A program made the position numbers and the translations under genes. The notes under the pieces are model-generated. The model did no database searches and was not told where the DNA came from. It worked only from the letters and a program-made list of their open reading frames with translations. This document shows positions 1 to 7,508 of a stretch of DNA of 64,000 bases, piece after piece. Each line of letters begins with the position of its first letter. Within the stretch, counting starts at the first letter, position 1. The stretch is from JACZST01 sp964195155. GTDB lineage: Bacteria > Actinomycetota > Acidimicrobiia > Spongiisociales > UBA5794. Location of the stretch: NCBI GenBank assembly GCA_964195155.1, contig CAXMOP010000021.1:1-64000 (forward strand), written 5' to 3'.

Positions 1-359
1 ACCCAGCGACGCGTGATGAAGAAGGCGCCGGTAATGCCGATGATCGCCAGCGGCGCGACCGACGCATTGGACAGTGCGACGTTGCCGAGCAGCCGATTCT
101 GGACAACGGTCGCTATCGCGGCGACAAAGAGCACGGGAAGCAGGTAGTGCCGGTCGGTCACCAACAGCAACACGCCGACCGCGGTGACGATCGCCGGGCC
201 GGCTACGCCTGCGACCATGCCCAGGTCGCCGCGGTACCAGCCGGCCCATAGGAAAGCCAGGACGGCGCCGAATGCCAGCGCCGTCATGAGTTGAAGAAGG
301 GTCCGTTCGACCGCTCGCGACGGAGCGCCGTGGGGCAGCCTCCGATCGAAATCGCGCAT
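1..359 (-). CDS. Multi-pass membrane protein, N-terminal part (runs off the window)
   Basis: The minus strand is open from an ATG at 359-357 to the window edge, giving about 119 residues with no stop. The product starts with a short basic stretch (MRDFDRRLPHG) and then has at least three or four hydrophobic segments rich in Ala, Val, Leu and Gly (LMTALAFGAVLAFLWAGW, VAGPAIVTAVGVLLLV, VLFVAAIATVV, APLAIIGITGAFFI), so it is an integral membrane protein. I do not recognise the family. It is oriented like the next gene (405-1436), 45 bases away. The start and membrane character are clear; the function is not. Confidence 0.6.
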   Translation of the reverse strand, partial: MRDFDRRLPHGAPSRAVERTLLQLMTALAFGAVLAFLWAGWYRGDLGMVAGVAGPAIVTAVGVLLLVTDRHYLLPVLFVAAIATVVQNRLLGNVALSNASVAPLAIIGITGAFFITRRW

Positions 360-404
360 GCAATAACTATCGGTCCTCGACCGCTCGGAGTGAAGCCGGC
401 GAAG

Positions 405-1436
405 CTAGGAAGCCCTGGGAACCCGGTGAATTTCGGGGTGTGATCCTTCTGAGATCGTGATCAGGCTGCCGTCGGCAAGGAAGGCGAGAGCCTCGCCCTG
501 GATTTCGATGGGAGACGGCGCAGTGCACGGCACAGTCTGCAGGGAGTCGGCAATGCTGGTGCCGGCCGTCCGGTGCCATAGCCAGACCGTCTCATAGCCG
601 CGAAACGCGATCGTCGACCCGTCCCAGGAGATGTCCGCGGCGGTTACCTCGGCGCCAAGATCCAGGGTGGTGACCAGCTCGAGGGATTGATTGCCCGGAT
701 CTTCGATGAGGTCGGCACTGCGAAAGACCCGTGCTGTCTGTTGGTCCTTGGTGACGACGTAGATCGAACCGTCGGCCACGAAAAGGGCCTCGAAGTCGTG
801 CGGGCCACCCGGCGCCTCGAGCTCGAACACTCCCTCGATCGGAACGGTCTCTGGCAGCGTGAGTGGATCCGGCTCTGCCACGCGGTAGACGGTGATCCGC
901 CCGTCGCGGATCCCGAAGTTGTCGCCGATGTCGCCGACGTAGAGATAGGGCCGATCGCTTTCGGGCCCCGACCCGATCGCCAGATCCTCCCAGTCGAAGG
1001 CCAGGCCTCGGCCCAGGCTGGTCGAACCGAGGTCCTCACCGTTCGGTCCAATGGCATACAGCGATGCCTCGTCACCCGAGTCGTTGTGTGCCCAGATGAT
1101 GCCGCTGGCCAGCCGCGACGCGGCGATACCGGAAGTTTCGAATAGAGCATCGGACCCGACCGTTCCCGTCGTCATCGTCGACTGGTATGGATCGCAAGCC
1201 GATGCGCCTGGCGCGAGCGTTGAGGGAACGGTTGCGGGGACCGTGCTCTGCGGTGCCTCGGCGGCGGTCGTCGTCGTCGACGATGACGCGGCGGCTGCGG
1301 TCGTGTCCTCGAGGGCGTGGCCGGGTGGCTCGTCGTCGGTCGAGGTGGTGCTGACGGCATCGTTGCGCAGGATGAACGCAAAGGCAATTGCCACGACGGT
1401 GATCACCAGGATCATCAGCCACGAGGTTCGCTTCAT
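405..1436 (-). CDS. Secreted or membrane-anchored beta-propeller-like protein of unknown function
   Basis: 343 residues. An N-terminal hydrophobic helix (residues 5-22) acts as signal anchor or signal peptide. It is followed by a Thr/Ser/Ala/Pro-rich linker (about 30-75) of the kind common in exported proteins of Acidimicrobiia. The remaining ~260 residues look like a small beta-propeller: WAHNDSGDEASLYAI, DWEDLAIG, YLYVGDIGDN and repeated DGS-x-I strands. Such proteins resemble the SdiA-regulated/esterase-like-phytase propellers, but I see no catalytic motif that fixes a reaction. The start is an ATG directly before the hydrophobic helix. Location outside the membrane is well supported; activity is unknown. 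Confidence 0.7.
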   Translation of the reverse strand: MKRTSWLMILVITVVAIAFAFILRNDAVSTTSTDDEPPGHALEDTTAAAASSSTTTTAAEAPQSTVPATVPSTLAPGASACDPYQSTMTTGTVGSDALFETSGIAASRLASGIIWAHNDSGDEASLYAIGPNGEDLGSTSLGRGLAFDWEDLAIGSGPESDRPYLYVGDIGDNFGIRDGRITVYRVAEPDPLTLPETVPIEGVFELEAPGGPHDFEALFVADGSIYVVTKDQQTARVFRSADLIEDPGNQSLELVTTLDLGAEVTAADISWDGSTIAFRGYETVWLWHRTAGTSIADSLQTVPCTAPSPIEIQGEALAFLADGSLITISEGSHPEIHRVPRAS

Positions 1437-1469
1437 TCGGCCGAGGGTAGGAAGGTGACGATTTGCCGA

Positions 1470-2807
1470 CTATGCGGGTGCAAGCAATCGAAGGGCAATC
1501 GCCTCGGCAAGGATCCCGCTGCGCAGGTCGGCAAGGCTGACACTCTCGTTCGGGCCGTGGGCGCGGCTGGTGCGATCGGCGACGCCGTTGAGGATGACAC
1601 TGGCCTCGGGATGTGCCTTACCCAAGGCCGCCACGATCGGGATCGTCCCACCGACGCCGATCTCGACGACCTCGGCGCCGTAGCCCGCCTCCATTGCCGC
1701 GGCGAAGACCCGTGGCACCGGTCCGGCCGTGTCAATCTCGATGGGATCGCCGGTTGCCTCCGGCGTGATAGTGGCCTTTGCGCCCCACGGCACTGCGGCC
1801 TCGAGGTGTGAGATCAAGGCTGCCATGGCGCTGGAGGGATCCTGGCCGGGCGGAATGCGCATGGAGACCTTTGCGCTCGCCCGGGGGACGATCTGGTTGA
1901 TGGCGTGCGAGATCGGGGGTGCGTCAAACGCCAGCACGGCGATCGCCGGCTTCCGCCACATGCGTGAGGTCAGGGTTCCGGATCCGATCAGCTCGAGCCC
2001 GGCAACAGCGCCGGTCTGCTCGCGCAGCGTGGCCTCGGTGAGGTCGACGTCGGCTGCCTCGCCGGCGACCAGGCCGCGAACCGCGACATTTCCCTCGTCG
2101 TCGTGGAGCGTGGCGATCATACGCGACAGCACCGTGATGGCGTCCGGGAATGGGCCGCCAAACTCGCCGCTGTGCACCGCGGCGTCGAGCGTCTCGACGA
2201 GGACGACACAATCGACCAGGCCACGCAGCGACGTCGTCAGCGACGGCACACCCGCGGCGAGGTTTCCGGAGTCGGCAATGACCACGACGTCGGCTGCGAG
2301 CAGGTCCCCGTATTCGCTCATGAACGCGTCCACGTTCGTCGAGCCGATCTCCTCCTCACCTTCGATGAAGAGCTTGATGCCGACCGGCAGCGATCCGTCG
2401 AATGCTCTGATGGCAGCGGTATGGACGATCACCCCGGCCTTGTCGTCCGACGACCCTCGCCCGTACAGGCGCCCATCGCGTTCGGTCGGCTGGAACGGAT
2501 CGGTTTCCCATTCTTCGGCCGGGCCCGGCGGCTGCACGTCGTGGTGGGCGTACAGCAGTACGGTCGGCGCACCGGGAGGGGCCGCGATCTCGCCGTAGAC
2601 CGCAGGGTGAGCCCCGTCGATTTCCAGCAGGCGAACCGCTTCAACCCCCGAGGCGCGGAGCAGCCCGGCCACCGCCTCAGCGGAGCGGCGCACTTGAGCG
2701 CTGTCGAAGTCTGGAGCGGACACCGACGGGATGTTGACCAGCTCCTCGAGCTCTTTGCGGGCCCTGGCGAAATCGGTATCGACGGCGGTTGCGAGATCAT
2801 CGTGCAT
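1470..2807 (-). CDS. M20 family metallopeptidase (dipeptidase/deacylase)
   Basis: 445 residues, full length for M20 dipeptidases. The family removes terminal residues or acyl groups with two zinc ions in the cytoplasm. Visible motifs are the first metal-binding stretch YAHHDVQPPG, GRGSSDDKAG with the bridging Asp, and IEGEEEIGS with the catalytic Glu pair. They frame a dimerisation (lid) domain in the middle of the protein. The frame stays open upstream, but MHDDLATAVDTDF at 2807 is the start that fits the family; the extension would run over the divergent gene at 2868. Substrate unknown. Confidence 0.88.
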   Translation of the reverse strand: MHDDLATAVDTDFARARKELEELVNIPSVSAPDFDSAQVRRSAEAVAGLLRASGVEAVRLLEIDGAHPAVYGEIAAPPGAPTVLLYAHHDVQPPGPAEEWETDPFQPTERDGRLYGRGSSDDKAGVIVHTAAIRAFDGSLPVGIKLFIEGEEEIGSTNVDAFMSEYGDLLAADVVVIADSGNLAAGVPSLTTSLRGLVDCVVLVETLDAAVHSGEFGGPFPDAITVLSRMIATLHDDEGNVAVRGLVAGEAADVDLTEATLREQTGAVAGLELIGSGTLTSRMWRKPAIAVLAFDAPPISHAINQIVPRASAKVSMRIPPGQDPSSAMAALISHLEAAVPWGAKATITPEATGDPIEIDTAGPVPRVFAAAMEAGYGAEVVEIGVGGTIPIVAALGKAHPEASVILNGVADRTSRAHGPNESVSLADLRSGILAEAIALRLLAPA

Positions 2808-2867
2808 GGCCCAAGATCGTAGTGAGCAGAGATGCGCACGCCGGTCGCCCGGTACCATGTCCCGAAG

Positions 2868-3314
2868 ATGTCCGACCTGCAACGACAACAGCGACGGTTC
2901 TCCACCGACGAGGTAGGCGAGCTGATCGACCTGGCCGCACGCCTCGACGACCTTGCTACCTCCAGTGCCCTCTCCTACGACGACCTCGTCCGCGTTGCGG
3001 GCGAGGTGGGCATCTCCCGGGAGGCCATCGAGCGCGCCGTCGCCACCGATGGCGCTGATCGTCGGAGGCTGGCAAAGCAAGCGAAGAAACGGGTCAGGCG
3101 ACGGATGCGCTTTGTCCGCCATGCGGTGGTGTATGCGGTCGTCGTATCGAGCCTGCTACTGGTCGATGCGCTCAACGGTGGCGGATGGTGGTTCTACTAC
3201 GTGGCGGCGCTGTGGGGCGCCGTGTTGGTACTCCAGGGCATGAAGTTCCTGACCCGGCGGTCTGGCCCGGTCGAGCAGGCCATGCTTGCTCGGCGCGAGG
3301 CGCCGAGAGCCTGA
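2868..3314 (+). CDS. 2TM-domain protein
   Basis: 148 residues. The first ~65 residues are a soluble helical domain (FSTDEVGELIDLAARLDD ... YDDLVRVAGEVGISREAIERAV), resembling small regulatory or SHOCT-like helices. A basic stretch (KQAKKRVRRRMRF) and two closely spaced membrane helices follow, with GGGWWFYY between them, the pattern of the 2TM domain. I chose ATG 2868 (MSDLQRQQRR) over the in-frame ATG at 2832 because it keeps a gap to the divergent peptidase gene. Role unknown. Confidence 0.7.
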   Translation: MSDLQRQQRRFSTDEVGELIDLAARLDDLATSSALSYDDLVRVAGEVGISREAIERAVATDGADRRRLAKQAKKRVRRRMRFVRHAVVYAVVVSSLLLVDALNGGGWWFYYVAALWGAVLVLQGMKFLTRRSGPVEQAMLARREAPRA

Positions 3315-3461
3315 CGCCGAGTTTTCCATCGAGCAGCCATTCAGGACTTGCATCCGCAATGCTTGGCCGGGAACGCAGGCTCGGGACCGGGCTCAGCTTT
3401 CGATCCATCCAAAGTCCGGCGTCTGTAGCCAGTACGCCCCGGGCTCACCACTGCGCGATCG

Positions 3462-4718
3462 TTACCAGCGGGCGGTCGTGTAGGCGTCGAGCTGACCCCA
3501 CACGATCGACCGCGGGTAGTCGGTCGTGGCGCCGTTCGAGCTGTTTGCTACGAGGATGAAGCGCCGCGATGCGGTGTTGGTGGGGTTGTGGGTCTCGGGA
3601 CTGCGCGACCTGAGGATGGTTACCGTTCCGGAGAGATTGCCGCTGACGATGCCGGGAGCGACGCCATCGGCGCCGAACACGTACTGGTTCCCGAAGTCGA
3701 TGTGCTCGTGGATGTAGACCTCGACATCGCGCTGGGCTCCGGTCTCGGCGCCGACGGCGACCGAGGTCTCGTTGGCGTTGACCGTGACCCCGTCGCCAAG
3801 CGTCCAAACGTTGCCTTCCCATCCCGCGGACAGGGTGTTGTGATCGACCTCCCCGTAGGCAACCACCCAGGTATTCTCACGGACCACCGAGGTGATGGTG
3901 GCCGTGTCGTAATCGCTCGTTGAGCTCATGCCGTTTCCACCGTTGTTGCCCTGCACCCTGGCTCGCTGGATGGCCCACTCGGTTCCCCAGTGCACGACGT
4001 AGATGGAGAACGTGGTGGTACCCCCCAAGGCGCCGGGCCCCGTGTTGGAGCGACTCACGTTGATCTTGTTTCCGCCCTGCGGCCAGATGCGGGCCCAGCC
4101 GGTCTTGTGATCGGCAGCGGAGCTCGCCGTGGTTTCCATGCCCCCGCCATAGGAACCGCCATAGGCACCCATCTGCCCGATGCCGCCACCCCATGACCCG
4201 CCTTTGTTGCTGCTGGCCGAGGTCTGGCCGGACGTCATCGTGATCTCGTTGACCCGTTTCAGTCCAAAACCCGAGGCCGCGCAATCGGAAATGCACTCAA
4301 TGACGCTGACCTGCCCGGTCCAGTTGCCCGTGCTGCTCCCGCGGGCCAATCTGAGTTGATTGGCCGCCGAGTTTCCTGCCGTGAAGTTGCCGTGCGGGTC
4401 CTGGTCGACCCTGGCGTAGTTGGCATCGGGGGTTCGCGTGGTGCCGCTGGTGTAGTCGCCGGCCGCGCCCCTGAGCATGACGAAGTAGTCGGCGCTCAGG
4501 GTTTGGTTCAACGTCAGCAGATAGGTGGTGCCCGAGAAGGCTGATCCAGTGATCTCATAGGTGACGACCCGGAAACTCGGGTTGAGGTTGAAGTCGTCGA
4601 GCGAGGTGAATGAGTTGCCGTCGTTGCTGGTGGGATTGGTGAGATTGGCTCCAGCCGAGGGCAAGGAGAGCAGCAATGCGAGCACCGTTGCCGTTGCCAA
4701 TCCGATCCGAGCTCTCAC
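3462..4718 (-). CDS. Secreted Gly/Ser-rich protein with SipW/TasA-type signal region
   Basis: 418 residues with a typical export signal (RIGLATATVLALLLSLPSAGA). The region just after it (NLTNPTSNDGNSFTSLDDFNL) resembles the start of TasA/camelysin-like proteins, which are cut by SipW-type signal peptidases. The rest is low-complexity Gly/Ser/Thr/Asn sequence with a glycine-dense block at ~175-195 (GGSWGGGIGQMGAYGGSYGGG) and beta-rich repeats; I recognise no enzyme domain. It starts with GTG overlapping the stop of the signal-peptidase fragment upstream by 4 bases, so the two form a transcription unit. Probably a surface or extracellular structural protein; that role is inferred. Confidence 0.65.
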   Translation of the reverse strand: MRARIGLATATVLALLLSLPSAGANLTNPTSNDGNSFTSLDDFNLNPSFRVVTYEITGSAFSGTTYLLTLNQTLSADYFVMLRGAAGDYTSGTTRTPDANYARVDQDPHGNFTAGNSAANQLRLARGSSTGNWTGQVSVIECISDCAASGFGLKRVNEITMTSGQTSASSNKGGSWGGGIGQMGAYGGSYGGGMETTASSAADHKTGWARIWPQGGNKINVSRSNTGPGALGGTTTFSIYVVHWGTEWAIQRARVQGNNGGNGMSSTSDYDTATITSVVRENTWVVAYGEVDHNTLSAGWEGNVWTLGDGVTVNANETSVAVGAETGAQRDVEVYIHEHIDFGNQYVFGADGVAPGIVSGNLSGTVTILRSRSPETHNPTNTASRRFILVANSSNGATTDYPRSIVWGQLDAYTTARW

Positions 4719-5023
4719 GCCGATACCTCGACGTGCGGCTGCGCTTCTTCACGCCACGGGTCATGTCGGGCATCGAATCCGAAGCGCGAGAGCCAGATCG
4801 CCGAGGCGGTTAAGGCAATCATCAGGGCGACGAGCATCCACCGACCCTCGGCGACCCAGACACGGGGGAGCCCGACGTAGGGAACGATCCACCCGGCCGT
4901 TCCCCGGATGTTTGCCTCAGGAATCGGATCGCGATCGTTGCCACCGTTCACATCCCCCTTCGTGATGTAGGAGCCGTCCGGGTTGACAGAGACCACTCGA
5001 TGCGTGACCAGATCGAGTGGTTG
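4715..5023 (-). pseudogene. C-terminal remnant of a SipW-like signal peptidase I (S26B)
   Basis: The frame holds LDLVTHRVVSVNPDG, then YITKGDVNGGNDRDP, then GWIVPYVGLPRVW and a membrane helix (MLVALMIALTASAIWL). This is the C-terminal half of an archaeal/SipW-type signal peptidase, including the THRV motif with its His. The N-terminal membrane helix and the catalytic Ser segment are absent. Reading upstream, the frame meets a TAG at 5026-5024, only 10 codons before THR, and I see no peptidase sequence beyond it in any frame. The only start is GTG 4996, inside the homologous stretch, so the product could not be active. It overlaps the secreted-protein gene by 4 bases. Confidence 0.65.
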
Positions 5024-5181
5024 CTAAAATTTGGGTCACTCGACCCACCGGCAACTAGTCACCTCGATACTCGTTGTGCAGTCGGCCTCATCGAATCCGG
5101 CTGACGCACTATTCGTCACCACGCAGAGTGCCCATATCGCTGCTAGCCCGCCTGTCCGATCCACTCGGTACGCTGCTGGGC

Positions 5182-5610
5182 ATGGATATGCCGGTCATCA
5201 TCGCGGTCGAGGTTCCGCTGGTCGGGGACGAGCGGAGGAAGAACTGGGCGAAGGTGGTGACCAATGTCGATGACTCGCTCGCCACCGGCTGGGCATTCGA
5301 CGGGGAGTTCATTGCCACCGGAGGGATCCAGGACGTCCCCATCGGTGCGGTCCTCCTCGTCTACGGTGAGAAGGGAAGCCGGGACAACCCGGCCATCGAG
5401 GCCCAGGTTTACACCGTGAACGCTGACGCCACCTTGAGCCCGCGAGCAACCGCCCGTGGCCGGGCCTGGGCACGGACCCTGCGCGACCCCATCGAGGACC
5501 TCCTCGACGATCAGGCCGAGGCCCGGATCGAGCTGCTCGAATGGGACCCAGGACTCGTCAGGTACTCCACCAACGCTCTCCGGCACGAACTGGAGCGCCG
5601 GGACCGCTAG
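5182..5610 (+). CDS. Conserved hypothetical protein
   Basis: 142 residues from ATG 5182 (MDMPVIIAVEVPLVGDERRKNW). No signal peptide or membrane helix. The composition is acidic and soluble, with alternating beta strands (FIATGGIQDVPIGAVLLVYGEKG, IEAQVYTVNADATLSP) and a C-terminal helical part (LEDLLDDQ ... RIELLEWD ... ALRHELERR). I do not recognise the family. The frame is open 36 codons further upstream, but that stretch has no protein-like character. The stop codon TAG (5608-5610) is the first three bases of a family A repeat. Confidence 0.6.
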   Translation: MDMPVIIAVEVPLVGDERRKNWAKVVTNVDDSLATGWAFDGEFIATGGIQDVPIGAVLLVYGEKGSRDNPAIEAQVYTVNADATLSPRATARGRAWARTLRDPIEDLLDDQAEARIELLEWDPGLVRYSTNALRHELERRDR

Positions 5611-5722
5611 GACGGTGTTGAACCATGACGAGTGCCCTGAGCCGCCGTTCGCTTGAGTGTTGTGGTGACGCACTTTGTCCTGAGCGCGACGGCCCGCTGG
5701 AGGATCGTTCACCGCCCTTCTA
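5608..5722 (+). repeat. Family A 115-bp element, copy 1
   Basis: Starts TAGGACGGTGTTGAACCATG and ends CACCGCCCTTCTA, so the ends are imperfect inverted repeats. Its TAG is the stop codon of the gene before it. Inside, an ATG at 5625 opens a 32-codon frame closed by TAG at 5721-5723 (MTSALSRRSLECCGD at its start). This copy differs from the others in the middle but keeps the same length and open frame. Confidence 0.8.
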
Positions 5723-5790
5723 GGCCTTCCAGGGATTGGAAAACAACACCGCCTCGCTAACCACGGCGGGTCTTCAGTAAGACACGCAGC

Positions 5791-7176
5791 ATGTCGATGG
5801 ATACGGTCTGCATGCGCCGTGTGTTCACCTTCCTTCTGGTCACGGTCCTCGCCGTTTCGGTGGCGCCACTTGCTCGCGTCGGAACACCCGAGGCGCTCGC
5901 CGGGCCTCCCAACCCGGTCCGCAGAGTCAAGGTGACCCGCGACATCGTCTTTCCGATTGTTGGGGCCACCGTTTCGATCAACGGTTTTGGCTCCTGCCGA
6001 GACAACTGCACCCGAGAGCACCACGGCGTTGACATCCTGACCTACCGATGGAAAGGGCTTCCGGTCGTCGCCGCTCACGACGGCGTTGTCACCCAGATCC
6101 GCGATGACGGTGAATGGTGCAACGTCCAGATCACCGGAGCGGACGGCTGGTACAGCCGATACGTCCACCTCAACAATGATTCCCCCGGCTACGACGACGA
6201 GAACTACCGGTGCCTCCCACCCGGAATGGTGCTCGGCGACACGGTTCGGGCCGGCCAGCTCATCGGTTGGGTCGGTGACTCGGGCAACGCCGAGAACACC
6301 CAGCCCCACATCCACTTTGAGATCCGGATGCCTTCGGGCCTCCCGGTCGATCCACTGCGCTCGCTGAAAGCGGCACGCCGGATCACGGCTCGCCAGGTCG
6401 GGATCGGCGACCCGGCGATGACGGTCGCTGAGATCGCCCTCCATGCATATCCCGAGGGCGCACCGACCGTCACCCTGATGGCGATCGACCCCTACGTGGC
6501 CATGCTCGAGGATGGATATGCGCCCCTCGAGCTCGATGGCCCGCTCCTCCTCAGCGAATGGGAGGTCATCCCACAGGCAACCCTTGACGCAATCGACGCG
6601 CTGTCACCGTCTCGAATCGAGGTCATTGGCGATCTCTGGATGCCGGAAGTCCTCGATCAGCTTCGCGTCAATACGAATCTGCTCTCATTGATCGAGGGTT
6701 CCGTTGCGACCGCCCGTGAGATTCGGGGCAGGGTCGTCGAGGTGTCCGCCGAGCTGGAGACGCGGAGCGCCGTCGACTACGCCGATGAGATCGGGTCGGC
6801 CGGGACTCTCTCCGGAGGAACGAAACCGCCGGCACCACTCTCGATCGTCATGCTCGGAGATCCCCAAGAGCTTGGCGACGCCGAACGGGTTGCCCTCGGC
6901 GTCCTTGGCGAGCGAGTCGCAGTCACGGTGATGGACTTCGTCGATCCGGAGGGCTCGCTGGGAAACGCCGCGTTCGAAGGCATCGGGCGCTCCGGATCGC
7001 GCAACACGCTCTACTACGCCGTCGGCGAGGAGTGGGTTCGCTACCGGGCGCGAGAGGCGCCGAACGACGGACCCGGGTACGGCGTCTTTGTCGTCGAGCC
7101 GCAACACCTCTCCGTGGAGACGATTGTGTTCCTCAGCAGCATCGCCGATGCGCCGGTGATGCCCCTCTGGCGGTAA
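5791..7176 (+). CDS. Secreted M23 (LytM-type) endopeptidase with C-terminal cell-wall-binding-like region
   Basis: 461 residues. Signal peptide at about 8-37, ending near ALAG. The catalytic M23 domain covers roughly 50-190: EHHGVDIL supplies the first His and Asp, and PHIHFEIR supplies the HxH pair, so the zinc site is complete. Family members cut peptide cross-links of peptidoglycan outside the membrane. The C-terminal ~220 residues contain two or three repeats such as TLDAIDALSPSRIEVIGD and ELGDAERVALGVLGERVAV, resembling cell wall binding repeat 2 and probably holding the enzyme at the wall. The start could be ATG 5791 or ATG 5812. Confidence 0.85.
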   Translation: MSMDTVCMRRVFTFLLVTVLAVSVAPLARVGTPEALAGPPNPVRRVKVTRDIVFPIVGATVSINGFGSCRDNCTREHHGVDILTYRWKGLPVVAAHDGVVTQIRDDGEWCNVQITGADGWYSRYVHLNNDSPGYDDENYRCLPPGMVLGDTVRAGQLIGWVGDSGNAENTQPHIHFEIRMPSGLPVDPLRSLKAARRITARQVGIGDPAMTVAEIALHAYPEGAPTVTLMAIDPYVAMLEDGYAPLELDGPLLLSEWEVIPQATLDAIDALSPSRIEVIGDLWMPEVLDQLRVNTNLLSLIEGSVATAREIRGRVVEVSAELETRSAVDYADEIGSAGTLSGGTKPPAPLSIVMLGDPQELGDAERVALGVLGERVAVTVMDFVDPEGSLGNAAFEGIGRSGSRNTLYYAVGEEWVRYRAREAPNDGPGYGVFVVEPQHLSVETIVFLSSIADAPVMPLWR

Positions 7177-7197
7177 GGGGTTGCTGAGCAACCCTCC
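7177..7197 (+). terminator. Terminator-like hairpin after the M23 gene
   Basis: GGGTTGC-TGA-GCAACCC forms a 7-bp stem with a 3-base loop immediately after the TAA stop at 7174-7176. There is no T run, so termination is inferred from position. Confidence 0.45.
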
Positions 7198-7277
7198 GGC
7201 GAGCCTCCTCGATTTGCCGGGCGACTGCGTTGTCGCTAGTTCTCGTTCGAGCAGCGATTCGGTGGGGCTGTTCGTGC

Positions 7278-7439
7278 CTAATGCTCGAGCCTTGGGGTGA
7301 CCATCCAGGCAGCGGTCGCAGCGTACGCCAGGGCGATGGCACCGAGCACGAGCCCAGGGATCATCAGGGTCTCGTCGTAGTCGGTGGCCTCGCCGCCTTC
7401 AAGGGCAATGCGGAACAGCGAGACGGTGATGAGGAGCAT
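7278..7439 (-). CDS. Small two-helix membrane protein
   Basis: 53 residues from ATG 7439 (MLLITVSLFRIALEGGEATDY) to TAG. Two hydrophobic segments (LLITVSLFRIAL and IPGLVLGAIALAYAATAAWMV) are joined by an acidic loop. No family recognised. It sits divergent to the ABC exporter (start 7509), with 69 bases between, and faces the M23 gene tail to tail. The same frame runs open far upstream, opposite the ABC gene, but that part is an antisense shadow. Confidence 0.5.
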   Translation of the reverse strand: MLLITVSLFRIALEGGEATDYDETLMIPGLVLGAIALAYAATAAWMVTPRLEH

Positions 7440-7508
7440 GCCTAGAGGATAGATCCACGCCGCACGCTGCCTGCTCGAAGCCCGGCCCCCGCACCTACCA
7501 TCGCGGCT

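Noticed and set aside
5143..6444. 433-codon minus-strand frame opposite the M23 gene
   Set aside because: Antisense shadow: it lies fully opposite a gene with clear M23 motifs, and its product is Arg/Asp/Gly-rich with no domains.
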